A stretch of 64,000 bases of DNA from Daphnia pulex (taxonomy: Eukaryota; Arthropoda; Branchiopoda; Diplostraca; Daphniidae), in NCBI RefSeq assembly GCF_021134715.1, contig NC_060024.1, forward strand, positions 2,976,001-3,040,000, in the 5' to 3' direction. Both the position numbers and the translations under genes were made by a program. Below the pieces are notes generated by a model. The model did no database searches. It was not told the origin of the DNA and saw only the letters and a list, made by a program, of their open reading frames with translations. Positions 11,651-22,344 of the stretch are shown one piece after another (position 1 is the first letter of the stretch; each line of letters begins with the position of its first letter).

Positions 11651-13513
11651 CTTGAGTGCCTTACTAACGCCCGTGAAGCTTTAAAGAAACTGATTTTCGA
11701 GAAGAAAACATCTTTCATCACTCAGAAGATAACCGAGTCTGCTGGTAAACGTTCTCTCTTCAAATTGGTAGACTCTTTTCTCCTTAAGAAGCCTGCACTG
11801 CGACTCCCGGATCATGACTCACTGCCATCTTTGGTAGGGCGATTCAGCGTTTATTTTGACACCAAAATCTCGACTATTCGTTCTGTCTTAGATTCCACTG
11901 ACTCCTTTCCAAGTCACGATGAATCTGTCAATCTGAACTGTGATTTATCTCTGTTTCGGCCCATCAAAATCAGCGAGACAGTCGCTCTGATCATGTCGTG
12001 CCCAGCAAAGTCATCACTGCTTGACCCTCTTCCAACTTCCCTCCTCAAGGAATTCGTAGACGTCCTGGCTATTCCAATTACGACCATAATAAACCTATCG
12101 GTCTCTAGTGGCGTTTTTCCGAAGGGGATGAAAATCGCTCTCATCACACCACTTCTAGAAGAAACCTATCAGTCAAATTACCGGCCAGTGTCGAACCTGT
12201 CTTTTCTGTCTAAGCTCGTTGAGCGTGTCGCTGTGAAGCAACTCACCGCTCACCTCAACTTTTTTTACCTCTTCACTCCGGTGCAATCTGCTTATCGTCG
12301 ACATCATTCTCCAGAAACGGCACTCCTTCGAGTTGTCAACGACATGCGAATGGCCGTTGATGCTGGTGATGCTGCGCTACTTTCGTTGCTAGATCAAAGT
12401 GCTGCCTTTGACACTATCGATCACTCCACCTTATTGAATCGCCTTTCCGTACGGTACGGGGTAACTGGAGTTGCGCTTTCTTGGTTCTCGTCCTATCTGT
12501 CGGATCGTTGTCAATCTGTCAGCCTCCGAGGTGTCTCATCCGCTCCTAAACCTCTGAGATATGGTGTTCCTCAAGGATCGGTACTTGGACCCATTCTTTA
12601 CATCCTGTATACTGCACCAGTTTGCGACATTGCCAATCAACATGACGTCCCGGTTCATTTCTATGCAGATGATACCCAACACATGGTTCGCTTTGTGCTG
12701 AACTCTGACGGCTCCCCTCAGAAAGTTGCTTTTGCTTCGTTATCACGGTGCATTGCTGAGACAAAGGAATGGATGACGACAAACAAACTGAAGCTGAATG
12801 AAGCAAAGACAGACTGTCTTCTCGTTTTCTCCGACTCATCACGTGTAAAGCCTATTAGCATGCCGCTAATGGTAGGTTCTTTTCCAGTTCTCCCGTCTAC
12901 TTTGGTCCATTACCTTGGTGCTGGGCTTGACTCTCAGCTATCTATGGAAGCCCAAATTTTGGCCACCCGGAAGAAGGCTCTATTTCACCTCAGCCGTATT
13001 TCCCGGATGAAGAGATCTGCCCTGGCTCAACTACTCCATGCATTCGTTCTCTCTACTCTTGACTGCAACAACTCTCTTCTGGTCGGTTGTCCTGAATCAA
13101 AGCTATGTGTGCTTCAAAAGGTTCAAAACTGGGCTGCTCGACTCGCGACTGGCTGCAACAGACGTGACCACATCACTCCGTATCTTAAATCCCTTCACTG
13201 GCTTCCCGTCCGCCAACGCATTGATTTCAAGATATCATTGCTTATGTTTAATTGCCTAAATGGTACTGCACCAAGCTATTTGACTTCCCTTGTCACGCGC
13301 TACGAGCCACCCAGTTCTCTTCGTCGTTTGTCCTCTCGTCCTGAGCTTGTTGTACCAAGAATCAAATCGAAGAAGTATGGGTCCACCTCCTTCTCATATG
13401 CTGGTCCAGCAATCTGGAACTCATTGCCCTTTTCCGTGAGATCTTCTACAACGTTGGCACAGTTCCGCTCCTCCTTGAAAACCCATCTCTGTCGTGTTGC
13501 TTTCGAAAACTGA
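11651..13513 (+). CDS. LINE ORF2 reverse transcriptase (N-terminus missing)
   Basis: About 620 codons without interruption. Visible RT blocks in order: a Pro/Leu block (LDPLPTSLLKEF), NYRPVSNLSFLSKLVERV, QSAYRRHHSPETALLRV, a palm block with AAFDTIDHSTLL, YGVPQGSVLGPILYILYTAP, the catalytic FYADDTQ, and the C-terminal LQKVQNWAARLATG, LKSLHWLPVRQRI and LKTHLCR blocks characteristic of L2/CR1-clade elements. In one place DQSAAFD replaces the usual D-L-S/T-A-A-F-D. The endonuclease domain is absent through 5' truncation, so the copy cannot move by itself. The frame lacks stops, so insertion is fairly recent. Clade assignment is from motif recognition. Confidence 0.88.
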   Translation, partial: LECLTNAREALKKLIFEKKTSFITQKITESAGKRSLFKLVDSFLLKKPALRLPDHDSLPSLVGRFSVYFDTKISTIRSVLDSTDSFPSHDESVNLNCDLSLFRPIKISETVALIMSCPAKSSLLDPLPTSLLKEFVDVLAIPITTIINLSVSSGVFPKGMKIALITPLLEETYQSNYRPVSNLSFLSKLVERVAVKQLTAHLNFFYLFTPVQSAYRRHHSPETALLRVVNDMRMAVDAGDAALLSLLDQSAAFDTIDHSTLLNRLSVRYGVTGVALSWFSSYLSDRCQSVSLRGVSSAPKPLRYGVPQGSVLGPILYILYTAPVCDIANQHDVPVHFYADDTQHMVRFVLNSDGSPQKVAFASLSRCIAETKEWMTTNKLKLNEAKTDCLLVFSDSSRVKPISMPLMVGSFPVLPSTLVHYLGAGLDSQLSMEAQILATRKKALFHLSRISRMKRSALAQLLHAFVLSTLDCNNSLLVGCPESKLCVLQKVQNWAARLATGCNRRDHITPYLKSLHWLPVRQRIDFKISLLMFNCLNGTAPSYLTSLVTRYEPPSSLRRLSSRPELVVPRIKSKKYGSTSFSYAGPAIWNSLPFSVRSSTTLAQFRSSLKTHLCRVAFEN

Positions 13514-13620
13514 AATTAATATGCTTCCTCTTCCCCAAGTCATTGCCGTGCCTTTGTCCATATTATTTGTAAAAGTGCACGTTAAATATGTATTACATAA
13601 TTATTATTATTAACTTGAGG
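11651..13620 (+). mobile_element. 5'-truncated L2-type non-LTR retrotransposon (LINE)
   Basis: The reverse-transcriptase frame is open from 11651, just after a TAA at 11648-11650, but no start, endonuclease or 5' UTR precedes it: the 5' truncation usual for LINE copies. After the stop, a short 3' UTR leads to AAAGTGCACGTTAAATATG and an AT-rich (ATT)n tail ending near 13620. This tail resembles the GCGCTATATAAAT-type ends of L2/CR1 elements and of the two other LINEs in this window. Confidence 0.8.
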
Positions 13621-14340
13621 TGAGGAATAAAATTCCCCTCCTACAACCAAAACTTTGGAACTAGGGTTTCTCATCTTTCTTCGTTGACATCGTGGAAAAC
13701 CATGCCAACCATTTCAAATTTTTCTATACATTGATTGAAAAATTAGTAAATTGTATGTAAACTTAAATTGAGCTACATTATTATATCTTTGTATGCAGCA
13801 GTGGGCTCAAACATCTTGCGAAACAACTTTTAAACTTGAAAAGACTCAAAAACTTTGCCAAAAATGAGTCATCTTAAAACATTTCGTGTCGTAATAAGCT
13901 AAAAATTCTTCCTCTTTACACCAATAGATGCGTGGTTGACAGATTTTCTTACTTTTTTTCCATTTTTATTTATTATAATTGTCCGTTATATAACTATAAC
14001 AAAACCCAATTTCGGAACTGCTAAATAACTTATAATGGAGAATTATTTTAAAAGACTAAGAATTATAAAAAAAAATATTCTTCTAGACAAAAAAAACTTA
14101 AGTTCTTATGATCCCAAAATCTCTTTCTTCCCTTGGACAGAAGAGGGAGAAAGAGAAAGGGTAAATATTTTTTGATATGGCAACACTGGTGATGGAGAAT
14201 CGAGGAGAAGAAAACGGAAAACTTATAATTCGTGTTTTCATTTTTGATTTCATTACTATAAATGAAACTTAAAAAATTTGATATTATGACCACAGATAGA
14301 GCTAACGCAGCTCTTGTTTTAAAGAAATTTCCCACCCTAT
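13621..14340. other. AT-rich non-coding stretch
   Basis: No supported gene. A 90-codon open frame on the minus strand at 14063-14335 is Phe/Leu/Ser-rich without recognisable features. Confidence 0.5.
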
Positions 14341-14388
14341 AATATTACGTAGTTACTGAATAACAGGCCTCCAAAGTAAGCCCATTTC

Positions 14389-14599
14389 CTACTGGGCCTC
14401 TCGGCCGTACGGATACTTACGCAACGCGATAAAAACCACCTATTGCGTTGTTGAAAAATTTCAAAAACAATCACATGATAACCCGCCTTAATATAAACCT
14501 TTGAAACAAATTTTTTTGAATTCCACCGAGAATTCTATTTTTGGGAGCGTTTTGAAAAACAGGTTTTCCCTACTGATCCTCTCAGCCGTACGGATACTT
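14389..14599. repeat. Direct repeat pair, 31 bp, 180 bp apart
   Basis: 14389-14419 and 14569-14599 match at about 27 of 31 positions (core GCCGTACGGATACTT). Both lie just past the stop of the BEL/Pao gag frame, in sequence that still reads as open frame for a few dozen codons, so they are probably internal to that element. Confidence 0.6.
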
Positions 14600-14661
14600 T
14601 CGGTACCCACTGTAGCCCGGATGGATATTTCGGCCATAGCAACTCCGTCGAGCCATTGGTC

Positions 14662-17358
14662 TTAGTCTTCGATAGACGTGAGCGTAGGTTGCATCGCCAA
14701 TTTCTTCTCACCCCATCGACTTTTCAGTGCCGGTGGGAGCTTGGCAACCAGCTGCGAGAGAGTAGCGTAACTGTAAAGCTCAATTCCATATCCTCCAAGT
14801 CGTAACGTCGCCACGACGGAGTGAATATCCGCGGAGAAAGAACGGAGGTCATTAAAATCGTTGTCTTTGAAAGGCCAGAGTTTCATGATTGATTCGGTAC
14901 AAGCCTGAGAGACGATTTGCGGATTGCCGTGTCGTATGTGAAGCTCGTTGAGAGCGTGTTGATAAAGACCGGGATTCAACAACGCTCCAACAATGTCCTT
15001 TCTAATCGATGGAGTTAGTGTGTTGTGAAGATAAGCGATGCGTTCCGCGTCGGAACTAACGGCATCGTGAACGAAGACCTTAAACATCTGAATAAACATT
15101 GGCCAATTCCGAGGGTCTCCATCGAAGTTCGGCGTCTTCATCCGCGGTGGTTTGATGCTCGAACGGCCTGGCGCAGCGTGGGCGGCACCGAGGCCATGGA
15201 TCCAGGCGTCTGGCGTATAAAGTCCATGCGGGTTGTGGGCTGTCGGTGGAGGAGCGGAAGGTCCAGGGAAACCGGACGTGAATGTCAGGCTGGTCGGCAC
15301 GAATGGTGGTGCCAAGAGGCTTCGAAAGAACGTCGGGACGTGACCAAAGCTGGTTAACGGCGTGAATGACGATGAAGTCGGGAGAGCGGCCGTGGTTGCT
15401 GGCCCGTATATGGAACCCATCCAAAATGGAGGCGAAGACACAATCGGATTGTAGGCGGACAGACCCGGACCGTATGACGGACGTAGGCTGATCGGCACAT
15501 GACTAGTGCTGTAAGGCGGTGCGGAGGTGACTTGCGTTGCACTTGTCGGAATTGAACTCGTCGGGACCGTGCTCACCTGGATAGAAGTGGTTGGCGGCTG
15601 ATTTGGGGGCCAAGCGTGGCTTGGACTAGACGCCGGTGAAACAGACGGTGGTTGGGCTGGCGGAGCAGAAGGTGGTTGAGCCGGTGGAAGAGACGGTGGC
15701 TGGGCCGGCGGAGCAGACGGTGGCTGGGCCGGCGTAGCAGACGGTGGTTGGGCCGGTTGCCTTGGCCCGAATAAATTCTGTTGACCGACGTTCCTCCACG
15801 ATGAAAACCACGACGAAGCGCTTGCTGAAGACACGGGTGGAAACGAAACCGAAGCTGAAGATCCGGGCGGAAATGGGACCGAAGCTGAGGACCTGGGTGG
15901 CAACGGGACCGACACTGGAACGTGCGTCACATTACTGGTCCTCGGGACGTGGATGGTGGCTGTAGTCACCGGCGTGGACGGATGAGCCGCTGATGTAGGG
16001 ACCGGAGCGGTAACTGATGTGGAAGTTGGTGGGACGAACGGTGGTACAGTCGTTGTAGGGGCCTGAGGAACTGCCGACGTAGGAATTGGAGCGTTTACCG
16101 ATGTCGTAGTCGGCGGAACGATCGGTGTAGGAGCCTGGAAGAACGATGTTGGCGGAGTAACGACGTTTGAGGCCGTTGACATGGGCTGACTCGTCGTGAC
16201 CGGCTGTGCTCTAGTAAACGACGGTGTGAAAAACATCGGATTCGTTATACTGGTCGCAGCGATGACATTCGATGCGTCTGCATTCAAGGGAATATGCGGC
16301 ACGGATGCGAAACGTGTAAGTGTGCCGGGCGTGATAGCTTTAAGTAGTGTGCCAAGAATGTTCCCCTTTGGTGTTGACGGTACCGTCGCTGCCGGATGGC
16401 TGAAGAGTCTCGTTGGTGTTGGCATCCTAGCCACAGATCCGACTAACGGTGTGGTCATCACTTGAGTTTGAGCCGCTGTTGAAATCACGACGGTGTTTGG
16501 CTGCGTCCGCGGAGTGGCCACGGTTCGAATTATCGGAGCCGTGGTTGCCATCGTCGACGCTTGTGTAAACGCAGCTGGAGTTTGAGCGAGAATAGTCGAA
16601 TTATTCGGGATGGAAGGATGCGATGAAACACGGCTAACTCTCGATAAACCGCTCACGACGGATGAAGCACGTGTTTGTACTGCCTGATTGTCGACAGTAT
16701 CATCGTTGAGTTGTTGCCGCATGATTGCGCCGCTCAAACGCTGAAGATCTATTTCGTCGAGTATCTCGCGTTGTCTTCTTTCACTCTCAACCCTGCGTTT
16801 GTACTCTTCCTCTTCCCTGATTTTCGCATCTTCTTCTTCTCTGCGTCTGTTCTCGTCTTCCACTTTTTGAAGCATCAACTCGGCTTCCCTCTCCTTTAGT
16901 TCAGCTTTTTGAATTCTAGCTTGACGTGAGGAGACGCTGGAATGCCGGGATGAGGCTCTTGAAACCACATAGGCGGGTTTGGGATTAGTTTGGGCCAGAT
17001 AGTTGTCACAAACAGTCAGACTTGCCTGGTGATCGAAGATGACAGCTTGGATCCAATCCTTTTCCCTATCGAGATCATCCTGTGAGCAGTTTGGAGCGTT
17101 ACACTGAACGTAGCCATCGTGATGCTGCTCTAGGCTGTCGAATTCACGGACGTAGACGACACGATAGGCTCGAACGGTGTCCCGATCTTCGCCGATTCTA
17201 ACCGATTGCAAGAGCTTCTTTCCCGCATTCGTATATACCATCTTTGCGGTGGTCCTGAATCTTTTGAGACGAGTGGGATCGGTGATCGCATCAGGATCAA
17301 ACACTACTTCCTCCTCTTCGGTGATTGAAGTGAGAGCCGGAACTACAGATTCAGCCAT
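14662..17358 (-). CDS. gag: BEL/Pao retrotransposon Gag (898 codons)
   Basis: A long minus-strand frame starting ATG at 17358 (MAESVVPAL). The N-terminal part (residues about 1-130) is acidic and contains VFDPDAITDPTRLKRF. Residues about 140-220 are a charged Arg/Glu coiled coil. A long low-complexity region rich in Pro, Thr, Ser and Val follows, including tandem PPAQPPS units (encoded around 15610-15760). The last 160 residues begin MKTPNFDGDPRNWPMFIQMF and read like the DUF1759 Gag domain of BEL/Pao elements. The frame ends at a TAA (14664-14662), but reading past it stays open for about 40 codons, and no zinc knuckle, protease or pol follows. The element is therefore truncated or cut at its 3' side. 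GC-rich composition is unlike the AT-rich surroundings. No second LTR was found. Confidence 0.75.
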   Translation of the reverse strand: MAESVVPALTSITEEEEVVFDPDAITDPTRLKRFRTTAKMVYTNAGKKLLQSVRIGEDRDTVRAYRVVYVREFDSLEQHHDGYVQCNAPNCSQDDLDREKDWIQAVIFDHQASLTVCDNYLAQTNPKPAYVVSRASSRHSSVSSRQARIQKAELKEREAELMLQKVEDENRRREEEDAKIREEEEYKRRVESERRQREILDEIDLQRLSGAIMRQQLNDDTVDNQAVQTRASSVVSGLSRVSRVSSHPSIPNNSTILAQTPAAFTQASTMATTAPIIRTVATPRTQPNTVVISTAAQTQVMTTPLVGSVARMPTPTRLFSHPAATVPSTPKGNILGTLLKAITPGTLTRFASVPHIPLNADASNVIAATSITNPMFFTPSFTRAQPVTTSQPMSTASNVVTPPTSFFQAPTPIVPPTTTSVNAPIPTSAVPQAPTTTVPPFVPPTSTSVTAPVPTSAAHPSTPVTTATIHVPRTSNVTHVPVSVPLPPRSSASVPFPPGSSASVSFPPVSSASASSWFSSWRNVGQQNLFGPRQPAQPPSATPAQPPSAPPAQPPSLPPAQPPSAPPAQPPSVSPASSPSHAWPPNQPPTTSIQVSTVPTSSIPTSATQVTSAPPYSTSHVPISLRPSYGPGLSAYNPIVSSPPFWMGSIYGPATTAALPTSSSFTPLTSFGHVPTFFRSLLAPPFVPTSLTFTSGFPGPSAPPPTAHNPHGLYTPDAWIHGLGAAHAAPGRSSIKPPRMKTPNFDGDPRNWPMFIQMFKVFVHDAVSSDAERIAYLHNTLTPSIRKDIVGALLNPGLYQHALNELHIRHGNPQIVSQACTESIMKLWPFKDNDFNDLRSFSADIHSVVATLRLGGYGIELYSYATLSQLVAKLPPALKSRWGEKKLAMQPTLTSIED

Positions 17359-17670
17359 GATGATGTTTATTTCATGCGGAACGAGTGAAGAAATACAAAT
17401 GATAAGTCAGATTACAATGAAGTTACGATTAATTGAAGCGGCGAATTATTTGCGACGGACGATCTTGTCTTGCTATTCCGGGCGGAAAAGTTTATCTAGG
17501 CCAACGCAACGCGTCTTATTGGTTTTGGTGTTCCTAATTTGCACCACTCTTCGAGGGGGCGACGGTGGTGCCGGCGGTGGCGGCGACGTCGGCTCAGGTG
17601 CTTCGTCGTCCGAAGAAGGGCCCACCTCGCTGCGTACCTCACAGTCGGAAAGATTGGGGATGAAGTCTTC

Positions 17671-18090
17671 CTACTCTGATTCCGGCTCACCTGGTGGTGT
17701 AGGCCACGGTCGTACCGGCCACCGGTCGTAAGGCCGGTAAAAAACGCGCCTTGAAGTTGGCGGAGGTAAAAAATCCGGAAGACGCGGCCTCGAATGTTGG
17801 TCTTCAATGCCTATTACCAAGGCAACGGCAGCGTCGTCAGCGGGTTCTTCAACAACGACGTCGACAGCTTCAACGGCGGCGACTTCGACGGCAGCGGCTT
17901 CGATGGCAGCGGCGACTTCGACGGCAGCGGCTTCGATGGCAGCGGCTTCTTCAGCAGCGACGGCGTCGGCGAGCGCGAAATAAGCAATAGCTGCTTCTCT
18001 GGCCGCCAGAAGTGTTTTGGTATTCTTCCTTTGGGTTTTGGTAAGATTTTCCTTCTTCTTCTTCTCGTCGCTGTTGAATTTGCGCGGAAT
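17671..18090 (-). other. Lys-rich then Ala-rich open frame upstream of gag, no ATG
   Basis: On the minus strand a stop-free stretch encodes a basic Lys/Glu/Thr segment, then alternating Ala/Glu/Val runs (imperfect EAAAVEVAAA-type repeats), then a Pro/Arg-rich tail. It could start at an ATT (18090-18088) in a strong initiator context (CCACC before it), one base from ATG, so a lost start or a non-AUG start are possible. The Ala runs come from trinucleotide-like expansion at 17870-17960, so the open frame may be incidental. It lies in the leader of the BEL/Pao gag. Function unknown. Confidence 0.3.
17870..17960. repeat. GC-rich trinucleotide-like tandem repeat
   Basis: Overlapping copies of GGCAGCGGCTTCGATGGCAG-type 18/27-bp units, all multiples of three, so open frames persist in several frames on both strands. 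Only the minus-strand Ala/Glu/Val reading is mentioned as a possible product. Confidence 0.75.
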
Positions 18091-18189
18091 GGTGGAGCGG
18101 AAGAGCTGGACACGCGAGATAAACGAGACGCCTATGCAGCTGGAGGACACTGACCAAGGCGGGCGATAAGCCTGGCTGACAGGAAGAAA

Positions 18190-18480
18190 CGACAAACGAA
18201 AGGAAAAAACTCCAGTTGACCAGCGGAAAGCCGAACAGACTGGGCGGAAAAGGCAGCTAACGCGAGCCAACGGCCGGACAAACAAACAAATGAAACCAGC
18301 TGACACTGGCCGAAAGGCGGACAAGCTGGACGGAAAATTAATCAGCTGACGCGGGCTAACGAGCCGGACAAGCTGAGCGGGGAATTAATCAGCTGACGCG
18401 GGCCAAAGAGCCGGACAAGCTGAGCGATTTGGATGAAAAGTCAGCTGACGGGCAATGAAGCCGGACAAACTGTGATGCTG
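18190..18480. repeat. Degenerate tandem array, about 48-bp unit
   Basis: Two close copies start ATTAATCAGCTGACGCGGGC at 18336 and 18384, each followed by GAGCCGGACAAGCTGAGCG. Diverged copies with CAGCTGAC/GCCGGACAA landmarks extend on both sides. The array sits in the putative leader of the BEL/Pao element. Confidence 0.7.
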
Positions 18481-18736
18481 GAACAACTGGAATGTAGAAA
18501 CAGCAAACGGAAACAGATGACGGGCTGGATTGCTGGATAGCTTGGACACTGTGACACTTGGGCACTGGACACTGGACACTGTGACAGAGCTGGACACAGG
18601 AGACAGCCGACTGGAACGGCGATGACGAATGACGACGGAGTGAAACGGGATTTTGCGGACGGTTCGGCGCAACTGACCAACGCAATCGGGCGGGAGAAAG
18701 GGAGAACTCACGGACGATCTGACGAGATCGACCAAT

Positions 18737-19600
18737 GAAATCTTGTTACACGGAACACAGCAATTATTATATTGAACAATACAAAACGGACAATCAGGAA
18801 TGAAATATAATAATTGATAAATGTTGCTATTCTTCGGGTCGAAGATCTGGACGACTGCAACCGAAACTGCCAGCTGGCCAGTTTATTCTTGGGCCTGAAG
18901 AATCAGCAACTGCTACGGGAATTTCTGCCACGCAAAACTTTCGTGTCGGCGACGGCTGGGCAGCGGGATGAGATGGCTTTTGATATCGGCAGCCTCTTCT
19001 TCGATGGCCAGTTGTAACGCCGACCGCGTGGTTATGGCCGCCGTGCCGGGATTCGGATTCCCGGTCGATGCACCGAATGTTGCCACTCCACGCCGGTTAC
19101 GGGACGGAAAATACACAAACGAAACGTCAGATAATTAAGCCAAAGTATTATTCAACGAGTCTATTGGTTGCCTGCCAATAGACATGAATGACACGAGCAC
19201 AGTGAGAAAAAAACACGTCTGAAACACAATCAAAGGTGGCGATCCAGAAAGAGATCCCGTCGTGGGCTCTCACGATTCGAGATACACACACACACACAAA
19301 TTGCAGACACACAATTAAACTAATCAAGTACAAACGTGAAGGACGCCATGCTACGTGACGACCCAGAAAGAGAAAAACTGTACGTGCTGGTGAAGCCGAA
19401 CAAAGATGGAAAAAGCGGAGCGGAGATGTGTGTCGCGCGAAGAATGGATTCCAACTGTAGCGTGGTGATAAGCTCCGCCCTTCGTCTCCGATTCCCTTAC
19501 CCCTCGCGCGGCGTTGCCAGGTCCAAATTGAATCGTACGCTCTTGGCGGGCTCAGGAACGCCAACACACCTCACAGTATATTTAACGTCATATTCTTGAA
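18737..19600 (-). other. Putative 5' leader/LTR region of the BEL/Pao element
   Basis: GC content and texture match the gag side rather than the AT-rich flank beyond 19600. A (CA)n tract lies at 19285-19299. On the minus strand a short frame within 18913-19116 contains TRSALQLAIEEEAADIKSHL and may be an N-terminal coding segment. I could not find a second LTR copy to fix the ends, so the LTR boundary is a guess. Confidence 0.3.
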
Positions 19601-20717
19601 AGCAATCAAGAATCCTGTGTTATGCATGCTGCCTCCAGGGCGCTACTTACAGTTTTATGACGGGTTCAGCAGGGGGTTCAAAACCAGAGCCTCATTGCCT
19701 TTTTCCAAAGCGTTGACGCTCAAGTCCACTACACCCCACATCCCCCATATGAACATACTTCCAACATTAAAGAAAAAATATTAATTTCTATTGCACGCAA
19801 TCCCGCACATAACATAAATATACAATTTTACTGACTAGATTTCTGTTCGGCGATGAATGTTAAATAAAAAATTATAATAAGCTTAGTTATTACAAATTCA
19901 AAATATCTACTTTCTCGATTTCATCTTCAAATCCGTTCCTTAAAATATTTTTTTTTAAAGTTTAGGTGCTGAAATTGATCGTCGTATTTGTACATCATAT
20001 GAACTTTAAGTGATTACAAATATATAGGTCAATTTTCGTACAAAGGTAACATTAATACAATGTTTAAAAAATGAATGCGGTAGTACTCATCCGTTTTTTA
20101 TAATTATATAACGTTATTAGTATGTGGATTTTGTAGGGTGAAATCGTAAAGTTTTATATCGGTTAAATCTATGGCATTTCTTTCTTTAATAGCCTATATT
20201 CGACGAACACGTCAAGAAGTCATTCGATTAAAAAAAAGTGCCCTGTTCATCTCATGATTCTCACAAAGATTTGGCCCCTTCTCTTCCAGGTTTTATATGG
20301 CGTCTTCCAAATGGATGTAACCTCTTTTGCACATCCATATCACCAGAGGTCTGCTTGAGCGACAGGCAGCATGGGATTTTAAGAACTCGACCTTTTTATG
20401 TCAACACTTTGTTGGTCTCATTCCAAATAACCGTGGAGCCCATTTTCACGAGTTGCCCGAAACAATGAAAAGTGTTGTAATACTTAACTCCTTAATTAGG
20501 CGCAAGAGCACGTTTTAAATTATTTATTAACTCATAAATGTACAAGAATTACCTAAGATGTTGCATAAGATGTACAAATTGCCTGTTCAAGAAACTTACA
20601 GGAATGACTCAGAGCAGAAATATTTTTTTTCAGCTTATAATTATTAAATATAACCTGAGTGCAAGTCGGATGACTATTTTCTGTCAAGAATCACAAATGA
20701 GAAAGAGCAGGCTGGCC
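19601..20717. other. Non-coding stretch
   Basis: AT-rich, no supported gene. Overlapping short frames at 20238-20518 lack any recognisable motif. Confidence 0.5.
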
Positions 20718-21428
20718 CATGGCCTACTAAATGGTTAAGGCAAGTAAACTTCAATCTTCCCTACTGAAGGCGAGAGGATTTGCTACCGAAGCCAATCAGA
20801 ATCTTTTCTGATCACGTGCTGATTACACCCAATCAGGAGAGGGAGGATACGACGCCGCCATCTAGCGCTCGATATTGTGACTCTTTCAGTAATAGCAATA
20901 CAGAGGACGGAATTTTACAGAACAAACAAAAATGGCCGACATCTGCGGTGTAACAGGTTTAACATTCTCAGTGTGAAATTTCAAATTTAGGTTTCCAGTA
21001 TGTGAGTATTTATGGAATTAAAACTCTACCTCATTTAATTAATAAATTGAAAACTTTATTTACAGTATGCCAAGAAGACAGATGTACGTAAAAAGGTCAT
21101 AACAGTAATCTGGTTGTGCAATTGCAATCAAATGCCAGCCAAATTACATTTGCAAATTGAATGTTAAGCTTTCATCTCTTTTGTGATGCAACAGTAGCAA
21201 CATTTTTTTATAATCCTTTTTGTGAACTGGAAGCAACAGATAGAAAGGATAAAAGGGGTTACTTTATCATTCATATTTCAATGTTTTAACTCTACGTTTC
21301 TTATTATCAGGATCAAAAGTATTTCTCTTTTGGTTCTGGATATTATACAATTTTCTCTTGTTGGACAAAATTGGTTTTAGATATTTCTTTTAAACAACTC
21401 AAATTAAGTCCTTGTTATTTTCTCCAGG

Positions 21429-21614
21429 ACGTGCGATTTCACACAAAAAAGTGATGCATTTTTCAAGCTGGGGAACAAGGAATTCCACAAGGCCAACAAC
21501 AACAACAACGGCATTAGGCCGTTGAGCATGAACTTCGACCCCGAGATCTGCAAAAGGCTTTCTAAATCAACTAATGACAACTACAATATTGGCGTAGCTA
21601 CAAAAGTCTCTTAA
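21429..21614 (+). other. Exon-like open segment, 61 residues
   Basis: Follows a pyrimidine-rich CTCCAG acceptor (AG at 21426-21427) and ends in TAA (21612-21614). The translation includes DAFFKLGNKEFHKANNNNN and PEICKRLSKSTNDNYN, which reads like real protein rather than random AT-rich sequence. A possible first exon (ATGGCCGACATCTGCGGT) lies at 20932 and a tiny exon near 21066, but I could not find splice sites that keep all three in one frame. Unknown product; possibly a terminal exon of a small host or cargo gene. Confidence 0.3.
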
Positions 21615-21941
21615 TTCCATTATTTTCATGGTCATCTCAATTAATGTATATTTTACGTACAATAAACTTACTCGATTTTACTACAAATACATCTGGTACC
21701 GCATCACTTTGTTCAACGCAAGGAAGATAGCCCACACTCGCGACATTTCGATGCAGAGATATGACAAATGAGCACAACAAACACAGTTTTTAGACAAAAG
21801 TCCTCTTTAATCTTTAAGCCTCGCCATCTTTAAAACTTTTAAAACAATTAAATTATCAACCGAACAAGATCCTTCCAGATTTGCCCTCGGGTATTTACGG
21901 ACAAGATATCAGTTTAAAGCTTTTGCTTATTTTCAGAACAA

Positions 21942-22157
21942 TTAAAATGTAGGAATTTCGTAAGATTTTGTTTTATTGTAATTTTCTATTAAACTAATCA
22001 CCTCAATCTGTAGTGCGGAAGAATTTTGTTGAGCAATTCTAAGATTATTATCCATAATTTTATTCTGTTCGCAATTGGTAGCTTTAAGCTGCTGACGTTT
22101 TTTACTCCGCATTTTTTCCTTTGGACTTAAAAAACACTCTTTAGATTTTGGTGGCAT
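21942..22157 (-). other. Small basic open frame of unknown function
   Basis: 71 codons from an ATG at 22157 preceded by AAAAG. The N-terminus is strongly basic (MPPKSKECFLSPKEKMRSKK) and the rest amphipathic. No domain recognised. It may be a first exon or a standalone small protein inside the long-TIR interval; weak support. Confidence 0.25.
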
Positions 22158-22308
22158 CTTTTAGCAAAATTCGAAGTAATTCAACCTGTTTTACAGACAG
22201 CACGGAACGAATACTTCCGGGGCGAGTCAAGCTATAAACACTCAAGTCCATAAATATCTACCCCCTATACCCCCTTCCCCCCCAAAAAAGGCGCGAAAAA
22301 AAATCTAT

Positions 22309-22344
22309 ACAATTCTGTAGCGGATCTTTCCGCTACAGAATTGT
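22309..22344. repeat. Perfect 16-bp hairpin
   Basis: ACAATTCTGTAGCGGA pairs with its perfect complement across a TCTT loop. It sits near the middle of the 20718-23789 interval, next to a C-rich tract (22261-22283). Confidence 0.8.

Noticed and set aside
15025-15357. Plus-strand open frames opposite the BEL/Pao gag (15025-16465, 17177-17731)
   Set aside because: Antisense shadows of the GC-rich Pro/Thr-coding gag frame; no motif support.
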